Assembly: GCF_000264905.1 (NCBI RefSeq)
Contig: NW_006763156.1
Span: 273,546 to 337,545 of the forward strand
Reading direction: 5' to 3'
DNA length: 64,000 nucleotides
Source of the DNA: Stereum hirsutum FP-91666 SS1
Taxonomy: Eukaryota; Basidiomycota; Agaricomycetes; Russulales; Stereaceae
The notes beneath the pieces were generated by a model. That model was given only the letters and a program-made list of their open reading frames with translations. It made no database searches and had not been told where the DNA came from. The position numbers and the translations under genes are program-made. Position 1 is the stretch's first letter; every line of letters starts with the position of its first letter. Positions 47,701 through 56,774 of the stretch are shown here, piece by piece.

Positions 47701-50142
47701 ATACTCAAGGATGGAGAGGCAGCGAGGATCCTAGGCGGGTGGGTCGGGAACAAGACAAACCATGGCGCCCCATGGGCAAGAATCGTTGAGAAGATTGAAG
47801 CCAGCTTGAAGAGATGGAACAGGACGTACCCCACCATGGAAGGACGACGGCTGATTGTACAAATGATAGTCGGCGGTATGACTCAGTACCTCACGAAAAT
47901 ACAAGGAATGCCAATAGATATAGAAACACACCTTACAAAAATCATTAGGACCTTCATGTGGAACGGAGAGAGCACACCGTCCATAGCCCTCGACACCCTA
48001 ATGAAGCCGAAACCATCAGGGGGGATGAACTTATTGCACCTCAAGGCAAGAAACGAGGCTATAGAACTCACCAACCTAGGGGAGTACTGCCGTTTCGGCG
48101 AGCCAAGACGACCGACATGGGCATTCGTGGCAGACACCCTGATGAGGGAGAATGTTCCCAAGAAACATATGAATGGTGCGAATGCAGAGGCACTCCGCAC
48201 ACCGTACCTACAGAAGTGGTTCCCTAAAACGAACACGGGCAAAACCACGCTACCGCGCTCGCTTGTACGAATGCTGAGAACTGGGAAGAAATACAATGTC
48301 ACTTTTGACGCACTTATGCCATCGTGCGAGATGAGACGATCCATGCCAGCCTGGTTCCATATAGGCTCAGACAGAAAGATGAAGCACCACACAAACACAA
48401 AGATAGCGAGGTGTCTGAGAGAATGCCACGGTATACGCACGGTTGGTGACTTGGAGGACTTCGGCACCAGCAGAATAAACGGCCGACATAAGGCCCAACG
48501 ATACCCTAACTCCACCAGGCTCAGGCCTTGCCGCTGCGACGACTGTGAGTCAGACAGACACCAAGGCTGCGCTGACACGCATAAATGCCTGAAGCGCGCA
48601 AAGACCATCCTTGGGCACATCCTACCAAAGTGGCACCCACTCACACCGGACAATGACGACACTCTAGACATGAGCAAGGAGGAGATCGAGGCAAATGACG
48701 TGGCAAGGGAGAACAAACGACCCGTCACCTTTAACCCAGACGTTCACTGCAAAGGGGCTATATCACAAGGGATACGTGTCTTTGGAGACCCAGACGCAAA
48801 AATGAACTATCCGCCGTTCAGACAAAAAGGAAACCCGGATGACTCTGGTGAAATCACCGTATACACTGACGGGTCCTGCCTGCACAATGGCGATGAAGAC
48901 GCAAGGGCCGGGAGCGGTATATGGTTTGGCCCAGATGATGAGCGGAACACATCGCTCCGAGTGCCGTCAGAGATGCCACAGACAAACCAGACGGGCGAAG
49001 TCCTGGCGATATGGTATGTGGCTACGACTGCACCGCTATCAGCCCCGCTGCACATTAAATCCGACTCCCTATATGCAATCGACGGGCTCACGAAACACCT
49101 GTCAGCATGGGAGGATAAAGGGTGGATCGGAGTCTCGAACTCCGATCTCTTTAGAGCCACGGCTGCTGCCCTCCGACGACGGGGAAGCACAACCACTTTC
49201 CAATGGGTGAAGGGACACAGCGGGATCGAAGGAAATGAGGGCGCGGACCGCCTCGCGAGAGCAGGCGCTGAAGCGGACGCCGATCCGACGCTCACGATCC
49301 GCATTCCTCCACGATTCCACCTGACGGGCGCAAAACTGACTACAGCAACGCAAGCAATTCTCACCCAGGAAATTAAGCGCAGATATCAACAACCCCAGAG
49401 AACAGCGACGACCGTTAATCTGGATATCGGGAGATGGGCTGCGCATGACCACCTCCGAGCCGGCCTCCCCACAGATGCGAGGATATTCAAGGCTATCCGG
49501 AGCAAGAACATCACGAAAAAAGAAAGGATCTTCTTGTACCGCTCTGTGCACAGCGGTTACAAAATCGGAAAATACTGGGACAACATACCGGGATACGAAC
49601 AACGTGGGCGTTGTCCCCTATGCGACGGCGAGGAGGAATCCATGCGACACATTCTTGAAGACTGCCAGGCGCCCGAGAGAGAGCAAATATGGAACTTAGC
49701 CAGAGAACTATGCGAGAAGAAAGGGCTTGTATTGCCCCGAATAACAATAGGCACGGTATTGACAAGTGGCCTAGCTAACTTCAAAACCGAACGGGGTAAA
49801 CGCCGCCCAGGCGCGAACAGGTTCTTCCAGATCCTAGTAACGAGTTCGGCACATTTGATATGGGTGCTAAGGTGCGAACGGCGAATAACCAGGGAAGACG
49901 GAGACAACTTCTCCGCACAAGAAATCCACGACCGCTGGGTAACACGCATGAACACTCGCCTAGAACTGGACAGAGTCGCCACGAGTAAAAGGCGGTTCGG
50001 TGCGAAAGCACTAAGGCCAAGTATCGTCCTCCAGACATGGGGCGGTACACTCCTAGATGAGAAGAATCTGCCGGAAGACTGGCTCCGGCAGTCTGGGGTT
50101 TTAGTGGGTATTCCTTCCTGGCGTCCAGGGAGGAACCGTTGA
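44758..50142 (+). CDS. LINE ORF2: endonuclease, reverse transcriptase, RNase H polyprotein
   Basis: A single uninterrupted frame of 1,794 codons. After a disordered N-terminus of about 170 residues comes the APE-type endonuclease: LKIATLNMRGR (about 176), VQETHL, MGDFNVVEDSIDRTP (about 322), SRIDRIYV, TDHKMA. The reverse transcriptase follows: WMCPLYKKND, NYRPITLLNSEYKV, AGFIKGRSIFDQV, ALDQEKAYDKI, RGVRQGDPLSCLLFDLAIEP and the catalytic FADDTTVY (about 911). RNase H: TVYTDGSCLHNGD (about 1366), ETGEV-like QTGEVLA, LHIKSDSLYAI, WVKGHSGIEGNEGADRLAR (D-E-D-D set). A C-terminal CPLCDGEEESMRHILEDC (about 1618) gives a Cys/His zinc motif. Every catalytic residue I can check is present, so the element may be competent. 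Codon usage is even and lacks introns, unlike host genes. Confidence 0.95.
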   Translation: MNYNYNSNTTNTPLGEGHESGPGIGSSVFGAGEATIPPADRDLNESAGDYGGGNPPTHETRRPESGASGSRRVNPAGRPDDPGEGSNQPRESNPTSGSSANTAAQLAQDGQTLHQNVVPNGGDVAQDRHRPPQPQNGQQNEEGDEAERPDEQTNEEPVPPPPENDTAKARKTKAYLKIATLNMRGRRSATQPDKWAYIWRTLASNHVGVMAVQETHLTTEETESLNEKYEGKMLILNTIDPEHPNSKGVALAINTLKLGNVIVRQENIVSGRAIYAEIPWHKRTVRILGIYAPNNPGENEEFWTELSAKLDSGELPQFHVMMGDFNVVEDSIDRTPVDNDSQGAKRALMELKSRILLQDGWRATYPDTLNYTYWQTATDARSRIDRIYVVNEFITSTGSREWRIETSGVDTDHKMATAVLLDEDLPFLGPGRWAMQTHQLQDRKLIKQLTDRGAVYEENMLRIRRQGRSEENNAQTEFKSLTDDFAKIAKEHSRKRAPGPVREIQKLEVELRILFNNKDITIDERKLGGAIIQTRINTLWKEVQKSAKATTAARVHLEYETINKLWCALGKEKIPRDTIMELTDPNAERPTLAKKSKDMANLARDYHEKLQETDLLNNKEDWKQRTEDVLETVTATVSQHDVEELSSVLTEADVLTSLKSLPNGKAAGINGLPTELWKVLQIRYEGRKGGVPDDTTFNVIQALTEVYNDIERFGTVEKCDFARGWMCPLYKKNDRANIANYRPITLLNSEYKVFTKALTTKLARVAPSLVHKDQAGFIKGRSIFDQVKLSQLIVDYCEATEDCNGAIVALDQEKAYDKILHPYLWETMTKFGIPEQFINTVRTLYANAETVVIINGEISSAFKVTRGVRQGDPLSCLLFDLAIEPLACMLRNSELQGMRIPGVADKIITTLFADDTTVYLSKHDSFESLQTILDKWCQVSGAKFNVPKTEIIPVGTTQYRKDFYDERRMGPHQTPIADNIHILKDGEAARILGGWVGNKTNHGAPWARIVEKIEASLKRWNRTYPTMEGRRLIVQMIVGGMTQYLTKIQGMPIDIETHLTKIIRTFMWNGESTPSIALDTLMKPKPSGGMNLLHLKARNEAIELTNLGEYCRFGEPRRPTWAFVADTLMRENVPKKHMNGANAEALRTPYLQKWFPKTNTGKTTLPRSLVRMLRTGKKYNVTFDALMPSCEMRRSMPAWFHIGSDRKMKHHTNTKIARCLRECHGIRTVGDLEDFGTSRINGRHKAQRYPNSTRLRPCRCDDCESDRHQGCADTHKCLKRAKTILGHILPKWHPLTPDNDDTLDMSKEEIEANDVARENKRPVTFNPDVHCKGAISQGIRVFGDPDAKMNYPPFRQKGNPDDSGEITVYTDGSCLHNGDEDARAGSGIWFGPDDERNTSLRVPSEMPQTNQTGEVLAIWYVATTAPLSAPLHIKSDSLYAIDGLTKHLSAWEDKGWIGVSNSDLFRATAAALRRRGSTTTFQWVKGHSGIEGNEGADRLARAGAEADADPTLTIRIPPRFHLTGAKLTTATQAILTQEIKRRYQQPQRTATTVNLDIGRWAAHDHLRAGLPTDARIFKAIRSKNITKKERIFLYRSVHSGYKIGKYWDNIPGYEQRGRCPLCDGEEESMRHILEDCQAPEREQIWNLARELCEKKGLVLPRITIGTVLTSGLANFKTERGKRRPGANRFFQILVTSSAHLIWVLRCERRITREDGDNFSAQEIHDRWVTRMNTRLELDRVATSKRRFGAKALRPSIVLQTWGGTLLDEKNLPEDWLRQSGVLVGIPSWRPGRNR

Positions 50143-50327
50143 TGACGGAAAAGTCCCACACTGCCTGCGAATAGCAGGCGTGCAAGTAGCATTTCCTCAG
50201 GGTGACACACAGGTAAGTCTGTAGGGTGCAAACCCCTACCTCCAAGCAAATGAAACCTCGACGGGCTGGCTTAGGCGGTTGCGCGAGGTGGAGCTTCAAC
50301 CAAAAAAAAAAAAAAAANAAAAAAAAA

Positions 50328-50342
50328 GACTTTGTGGACGAG
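50328..50342. repeat. LINE target-site duplication, 3' copy
   Basis: GACTTTGTGGACGAG directly after the poly(A) tail, identical to 41,282-41,296. Confidence 0.9.
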
Positions 50343-50510
50343 AAGATGGAATTGGTCGATAGAGCTGCTCGCTTGTTGGAGGGGAAAATTGACCTTGCGG
50401 AGGACGATATGAACTGGGGTATCAATGTATTCACTCGTGCTGTATTGCTGTTGTCTGCTATAGATGAGGAGAACGGTGGGCTTTTCTCTGAGCCGTCACG
50501 TTCAGAATAG
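50343..50510 (+). pseudogene. Displaced C-terminal end of the integrase-core gene
   Basis: The reading frame entering from the duplicated GACTTTGTGGACGAG continues in phase for 55 codons (KMELVDRAARLLEG..., later MNWGINVFTRAVLLLSA) and stops at TAG 50,508. Before the LINE arrived this was the end of the gene starting at 39,799. It is now separated from its promoter by about 9 kb and has no start codon of its own in a useful context. The helical, charged character fits the rest of that protein. Confidence 0.88.
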
Positions 50511-51089
50511 TTAAGTGGTTGATTGTCCATACTGTATGAAAATGTATGAAATTTCGGAGGTCGCCTCTCGAGCAAATTTGTCTCTCGCCATATTTTATGG
50601 CGTGAATATGGTATGGATAAGTACAGTTCCAGGCAAACAATAGACCTAGACGGATGTCACAGATATGAACCTACAACAAATCAGGTTTAGCTCTGTTTAA
50701 TATAGCTGCGAGGCATACACAAACCGACTGCTTGTATCCTAAGGCAGAGGATGAGGTCGGACGAGCAAATATCCACACACTGTCCATTACTCTCTAGCAA
50801 AGTCGTGCTATAAATTAATCGTAATGGTGTGTGTGTGTGTGTGTTCGATTTTGAGGAGGCAAGTGAGTAGATCAGTGGACGAGCAGACGAATACCGAAGA
50901 AAGGTCGAGTCCTGTCTTATCATGAGGACCCCGCTGATGTCTGACCTATGGGTCCAACTATTAATGTATATGGTTCATACCTCATCAACAGTATACTGTT
51001 TATGTATACATACCGAAAGTTCTGTATACAGTATGTATATTTTATGCTATATAATACATGGTTACTTCGAGACAATATTGCTGTCAATT
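50511..51089. other. AT-rich spacer with a GT microsatellite
   Basis: 3' flank of the integrase-core gene. It includes (GT)9 at 50,827-50,844 and an AT-rich stretch 50,950-51,060 with several TATAC/GTATA steps. No gene was seen. Confidence 0.5.
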
Positions 51090-52460
51090 GTTTGGGCCAC
51101 TCACTGCCCGTCTAGGAATGGATTCTGAAGAGCTATTCTTCGATAGACTACGAAACGTTTACAGGAGGCAAAACCAAACATATAAAAGACTCAACCTAGG
51201 TAGAAACAGAGAGAGAAAACGAAGTACTGACCCGAGTAGTGATAAATATTGTGGGGTGTGTCTGGGCCACACACCCCACAGCTAGTAATTCGTCCTGCAG
51301 ATTTATGCATGAACGCATCACGTAGCGTTCCCGGGGGGCAATAACGAACATATCGTTGAGCAAGACTGGGTAGACAAAAAGAGATAAAACAAACTACTGA
51401 CCAAGTAGTGAGACATTTTGTGGACGGTATCTGGGCCACACACCCAACAGCTAATTACTCGTCCTGCCGAGTTAGGCTTGGACGGATCACGGAGTGTTTT
51501 CGGGAGGAGTTTATGGACATATCAATGAGTAAGATTGTGTAGAAACAAGGGATTATAACGAGGGACTGACCGAGAAGAGAGCCATTTTATAGAGGGTGTC
51601 TGGGCCACACACCCACAGCTAGTAACTCATTCCACAGAGCTATGCTTGAACACATCACGTAGCATTATCGGAAGGCAATGAGAAACATACTGAAGAGTCA
51701 GACTGGGTAAAAGGAAAGACATAAAACGAAGAACCGCCCGAGTAGTGACATGTCTGGGCCACATACCCCACAGTTAATTTGTCGTCCTGCCATGGTAGGC
51801 TTGGACGGATCATAAAGTGTTCTCGGAGGACATTGACACACATATCAATGAGTCAGACTGGATAGAAGAACAAAGATAAAGCAAACTACTGACCGAGTAG
51901 TGAGACATTTTGTGGAGAGTATCTGGGCCACATACCCCACAGCTAACTCCTCGTTCTGCAGAGCGAGGCTTGGACCAGGCACGGAGCGTTTTCGGGAGGC
52001 ATTGACAAACGTATGAGTGAGCCAGATTGTGTATAAACAAAGAAGTAGAACGAAGAACTGACCGAGTAGTGAGATATCTTGTAGAGGGTGTCTGGGCCAC
52101 ACACCCCACAGCTAATTACTCGTCCAGCCGAGTTAGGCTCCGGCAGAGCACGGAGCATTTTCTGGAGTCATTGACAGACATATCAATGAGTCAGATTGTG
52201 TAGAAACGAAGAAGTATAACGAAGGACGGACCGAGTAATGACATGAATGTGTGGAGGGTGTCTGGGCCACACACACCCCAGCGGACGACAAGTTATGAGC
52301 AGCTATATGCTTGAACGAATCATGTAACGTTCCCGGGAGGTGATAACCGACGTATTAATGAGTAATACTGGGTAAAAGAGAGAGGTCAAACAATGTACTG
52401 ACTGGGTAGCATCCCATTTTTGGGCCGCTGTCGGGACCACACAGGAGCTATGCTTTGACG
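51090..52460. repeat. Tandem satellite array, about 170-bp unit, 8-9 copies
   Basis: The landmark TGGGCCACACACCCC and variants recurs near 51,092, 51,262, 51,431, 51,600, 51,747, 51,923, 52,092, 52,263 and, weakly, 52,431: spacings about 170, 169, 169, 147, 176, 169, 171 and 168. Each unit also carries AGCTAATTACTCGTCC, CGGAGTGTTTTCGGGAGG, ACATATCAATGAGTCAGA and GACCGAGTAGTGAGACATTT in that order. One unit is about 22 bases short. Edge units are more diverged than central ones. Short frames on the minus strand repeat with the unit and are not genes. The 310 bases to the next gene (to 52,771) are unique with no signal. Confidence 0.92.
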
Positions 52461-52771
52461 GATCGAGTCTCGTTTATGGGAGATGATAACGGACACATTA
52501 AATAGTTCACTGAGTATAAATGAGGGGAGAAGATGGAAAATTGACCGAGTTGTAGTACGTATATTTGATGGTAGATGTCTGACCTCCAAGCCCAAGTCGC
52601 ACCGAGTCATCGCAAATTGCAAAACCATTGTGGCGCGGATGCGGCCTGACAATTTCTTGTTTAGTGACTGGTCGTTTCGTCGCCGCTCACTGTCACCTCT
52701 TAGACACCTCTTAGCTCCTCGACATCTCTTCAGCGGAAACCGGCATCACTGCACAGGCGCTGAGACTCATC

Positions 52772-53970
52772 ATGGGGCCAAACCGTGCAGATAAAACCAC
52801 AGATCCTCAGCAGCACACTCTCGACTGGATCAAGCACATCGAGGAGCTTGTGCCCACCCTTCCTAAAAGCATCCCTGAGGTGACGGAACAGGACACAATC
52901 TACCGATCACTGAAACTCACTGCAGACAGTCCATGGGAGACTTTTAAGAAGCGCGTGAATGCCTTTATCGGTGAAGACCTCCGAGACAAAGAGACGGGCC
53001 GCCTACCTCACATTCGCAATGCCTAATTTAATGCCTAATTTAAAGGTCCAGAGGAAGGTAAGTTATCTCTACCATGTCAAAGCTGCAAGACTTATTAACA
53101 TGGCACAGTGGCGCTTCCTGGAATCGACACAAGGACAAGACATACAACCCTCATGTGCACTCTCCCGCGCTCTCCGAATACCCTGTACCAGAGTATTCTG
53201 TTGGGAGTGATGGGTCCGAGGTTTTGTCAGGCATCGAGCATGGGAATGGAGAAACGGTAGTCCGAGAGAGAAAGATGGCGAGGATGGGGGCAGAAATAGT
53301 CCGGACAGTGACTGAGAGCACTCATTCGGAGGCCAAGGGCGGAGAGGTTGAAGATGGAGACGAGAACGAAGGGGAGGATGGCAAAGCTGAGCCATCAGTA
53401 CGTCCGGTACGTTCAAAGACAGGCACGGACTCACGATATGTTTACTGACTGATCGTTCGCATCCTTGTTTCCCTCCACGTTCGCGATCATTTACCTATCT
53501 GTCATACCTTACCGTTTGGTGCGACTTCTGTGACCGCGTGGCGTAGGTGTTGAAGTGCAAGCAGGCTGCTACCCTTGTCATATCCTCTGACTCCGAGGAA
53601 GACGTGTCTGCCTCGAACGATGGTGGGAAGAAGTCTGATCGTAAGAAGAAGGTCGCTAATGCAGAGAGGAAGGTGCGTCTCACCTACGATGCCATATACA
53701 TTCGGTTGACCTATAACTGAGCTCTAGCAACCCTGTTCTCTCTACGAGAAGGAACGAGTGAAGAAAGCGGATGCGAAGAAGAAGAAGAGGAAGCTAGGGC
53801 TGGTGTTGTGTACGAAGAATGTGGTGCGGGGCCGTATAGGTGAAGACGACATAGATGTGAGTGCAGGGGAGGAGTCGGATGATTTGTCTGCTCTACGAGA
53901 GACCAAGGCTCGGGAAGAGAGGGTGGAAACTTTGTCTCTGCGATATGAAACCAAGTATGAGTATTTCTAG
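52772..53970 (+). CDS. Hypothetical charged protein (model uncertain)
   Basis: Function not recognised. The first segment MGPNRADKTTDPQQHTLDWI to DSPWETFKKRVNAF looks like real protein and ends at a stop (53,024) within a 12-base tandem duplication (53,019-53,042), so an intron or frameshift is needed. Further exon-like blocks follow with GT-AG borders: LLTWHSGASWNRHKDKTYNP to EGEDGKAEPSVRP (53,087-53,407), VLKCKQAATLVISSDSEEDV to VANAERK (53,548-53,672), and QPCSLYEKERVKKADAKKKK to a stop at 53,968. Composition is very acidic then Lys-rich, as in a nuclear disordered protein. It lies just upstream of the second integrase-core gene in the same orientation and could be its 5' part; a donor-like GTATGAGT at 53,956 would permit such read-through. 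Confidence 0.4.
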
Positions 53971-55243
53971 CCTTCTACCTGAATTGTCGGCAGAAGCTAG
54001 CTATGACAATAGACGTAGACGAGAGAGGGTGAGAGTAAGTAGTAGATTTAGAAAAAAAATAACTTGGTGTTTACGATCTGAGGTCTCTGAGAACTTGAGG
54101 ATGGCTGGTCCGCAGCTCCAATGATGGCAATGAGCGATGTGCAGAACAGTATCCCTACTATTCCACAGGCTCCACCATCTGCCATTCATAACATCCAAAT
54201 CATACATGGTGTCGAAAACACCCGCGTGAAGCCACCAATACCAATCTCAACCTTATGCATCGTAGCCAGACAGATAGCCGAGACGCGACACGAGGAAAGA
54301 GCAGCAACCAGTCAGATATTGTGAACCGACAAAAACACAAGCTCTGATAGGACACAAAGTACGGTGGGCGGGACGTACGCGGTTCGTTTGCGTTTCGCGG
54401 CCCCGCTCCGGCACTCTCCGCCACCTCGGCCGCGGGTCCCCTGGACACCACATTATTACTGTAGTGGTTTGCTTCGAAGCAAACTCCAATTTTTTTGCAG
54501 TTTGAGGAGTCTCAGATGTTTTAGAGTGCATAGAAAAAAAGCGGTATCTACAACGTAACATTTAAGGGTGGGACCCCGGCAGAGCCTGGCTGTTCAAGCC
54601 CTCTGTGGCACGACGTGCCGACCCGCGACCGGCAGTTCCCGGTTCGCCGCCACAAGTCCTGCCAGGCCTTTTGGCACCCCTCTTCACTGGCAACCTCTCT
54701 TTCCATTGAAAGTCCAACTTCTTCGGGGTTTTGAGTATAGTTGACTTGACATGTGGCTCTCAAAAAAAACTGGACCCTCCTCGTTACCTTTAAGCTGAGG
54801 ACCCCGGCCAACTCGCTGAGCCTTTGATCTACTTATGTTCATTGCAGTTGCATTGAGGCACGAACTGTGACTGTACTCTGAGCTTTGAGAATGTTCTATA
54901 TGAACATCCTTTGCACGATTATCTGCACTTCGGTCTTGGCTGCTTTATGTGTGGATATATTTGCCGGAGGGCAAGCATCTACTATCTCTGAAATCTGATG
55001 TCGACCAGAAAGCTGCTTAGATCGCGATCACATCGCTGATAGGCTCGCCCGGCGTACTAGTTCCATGACATGGTCTTATCAACCCTGCCTCAAAGCGACT
55101 CAGACAATCGTTCTCTCTCCCTGCCCTCACCCTGCTTGTCCACCTGCATCATCTGCAAGAACGGGTACGGGGAGAAAAACTGTTGCGTATATTCCATTCT
55201 GATATCTGATCTGAAATACTCACCGTGTATTTGATTTATCTAG
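53971..55243. other. Spacer with a perfect 18-bp palindrome and a direct repeat
   Basis: No confident gene. It holds the palindrome at 54,467-54,484, and a direct repeat of CGTWACMTTTAAG followed by GGACCCCGGC at 54,556-54,582 and 54,782-54,808, about 226 bases apart. The GC-rich stretch between them does not resemble rRNA or tRNA. The last 200 bases may include 5' exons of the following integrase-like gene. Confidence 0.4.
54467..54484. repeat. Perfect 18-bp palindrome
   Basis: GTTTGCTTCGAAGCAAAC reads the same on both strands. It is the longest perfect palindrome outside the 34.57-kb element. A dyad binding site or transposon debris are both possible. Confidence 0.7.
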
Positions 55244-56774
55244 ACCCTCCCGACGATGTCTTGAAGGCATCACTTCTGAAGTATGTCTCTGCCCGCTACA
55301 CTCGAGATGAGAAGAAGCAAGCTCTTCTCAAAGACCATGGCCTTCAAATCGCGTACGTGATCTCCTGTTACCTGTACGATATTCCCAGCAGTCGTTGACG
55401 AAGTTTGCTACCAGGAATACAAAGCTTAATATCCTCGAGCGACGCCTGGGAATTCCCTCCGTGCGCAAGCCTGTTCCAAGAGAAGTTGCGACTCAGGCAG
55501 TCTTAGACGAGGTCGATAGAGGTGGTACAAGTGGTGCGGATCACAACGGGCCTGATTATATCCAAACAAAGCTGGCAAACAGACTGATTCTTCTTCCAAA
55601 GCACGTCTCATATACTTTTATCATTCCTGGTAATGGTGCTGATGGGTGATAGATCGACTATACGCGAGATCATGTTTGCAGATAATCCAGCGGGGTTCGA
55701 CGCACGCATGCCAGGGAAGCGAAAGGCCACAATCCCTCGTACTGCACTCACCTCTGTCGGGCCGTTCAGAGAGATCTCAAGTGACGGCCATGAGAAACTC
55801 GCTCACCTTGCGTTACGCATGGGCGATTTGGGTTTCCCCATCTATGCGTTCAAGGATAAGTGGTCTGACTTTCTGCTTTATATTCGAGTGCTTCCCAATG
55901 CACGAACGCTCAGAGCGTTGGCGCACCTCTTCCTTGATTTCATCGAGGAGTACGGTGGTAGGCCCTCTCATTATCTGTACTATTTCACGCGCTGATCTAT
56001 GTGTTCCTTCTCAGCGATCGCTATACAGCTTACAACTGACAAGGGTTCAGAGACAGGATGGTTGTATGCTATCCAGTCGATACTCCGGTACGTGCTGATG
56101 ATTTGGTAGGTCTGTAGTTATTGCTCACAGAGTTTGTTAGGGAGATGCTTGCTCCGCATCTTGATCCTGAGGTGCACCCACCACATGTATTCCTCAAGAG
56201 CACCAACAATACGCCAATTGAAGGCTTTTGGCGGTGGCTTAAAGAGAAGTCTGGGTTGAACTTGAAGGACGTCATTCTGCGCGGGAAGTCAGAAGGTTTC
56301 TACAATCCCAACATCGCCTGGCACACGTACGTGCTTATCTCGAGTTGCAGTTGCTGACACCTCTCACCGTTATCGTTGTCCCTGAGCAGGGAACTTGCCT
56401 ATTGGATATTTGTTCCACTCGTGCAGGCGGCATTGGACGAGTTCCGAACATACTGGAATACACACAGAGTCCGACCACAGGCCGAAAAGGATATGCCATC
56501 TGGTGCTCCTCCCGTCTTCGCGTTTGAAAATCCAGAGGCACACGCTGGTACGCCCTGCAAAATCAAGGTTCCGTCGGAGGTCCTTGTAGAGTTGCGTCAG
56601 ATCGTGACGGAGGAGGTCGGACCACGAGAGACACATCTTGAGTTTGTTTCTTCTGAATTTTCAGATGTTGCTTCCGACGTTTGGAGAGAGATTGGGTCGC
56701 CGTTGATCACAACACATTCTGCCTGGGACGTGTTTGTAGCTATGGAGGTCGTTATGCGAACAGCTCATAATTAA
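55244..56774 (+). CDS. Second DDE integrase-core protein (5' end unresolved)
   Basis: A transposase/integrase-like gene related in plan to the one at 39.8 kb. Exon blocks in order: PPDDVLKASLLKYVSARYT, TKLNILERRLGIPSVRKPV (helical/HTH region), TIREIMFADNPAGFDARMPG, RTALTSVGPFREISSDGHEKL, IYAFKDKWSDFLLYIRVLPN, IQLTTDKGSETGWLYAIQSI, VFLKSTNNTPIEGFWRWLKE and IFVPLVQAALDEFRTYWNTH, ending VVMRTAHN at TAA 56,772. The Asp residues in DGHEKL, DKWS and TDKGSETG, with Glu in PIEGFW, form the presumed D-D-E catalytic set. Introns are short GT-AG types. The start is unclear: 55,244 is an acceptor, and the first exon lies upstream, possibly around 55,070-55,190 or in the gene at 52,772. The core appears intact. 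Confidence 0.72.

Larger units (their letters stand above)
41297..50327 (+). mobile_element. Full-length LINE (Tad1-like non-LTR retrotransposon), about 9.0 kb
   Basis: Complete element bounded by perfect 15-bp target duplications and ending in poly(A) (50,302-50,327, with one ambiguous base N at 50,318). Order: 5' UTR 41,297-42,266; gag-like ORF1 42,267-44,030; a 727-base inter-ORF spacer without a supported gene (44,031-44,757); ORF2 44,758-50,142 uninterrupted; 3' UTR 50,143-50,301. The order apurinic endonuclease, reverse transcriptase, RNase H and a late Cys/His motif is that of the Tad1 group of fungal LINEs. Intact ORF2, perfect duplications and a long tail imply a recent insertion. 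It landed in the third exon of the integrase-like gene, in the same orientation. Confidence 0.95.

Noticed and set aside
47883..50249. Long minus-strand frames (up to 281 codons) opposite ORF2
   Set aside because: Antisense to a secure reverse transcriptase frame; composition is Ser/Leu/Arg-rich as expected for antisense DNA.
51191..52158. Repeated minus-strand frames of 60-100 codons
   Set aside because: They recur with the 170-bp satellite period and are by-products of the repeat.
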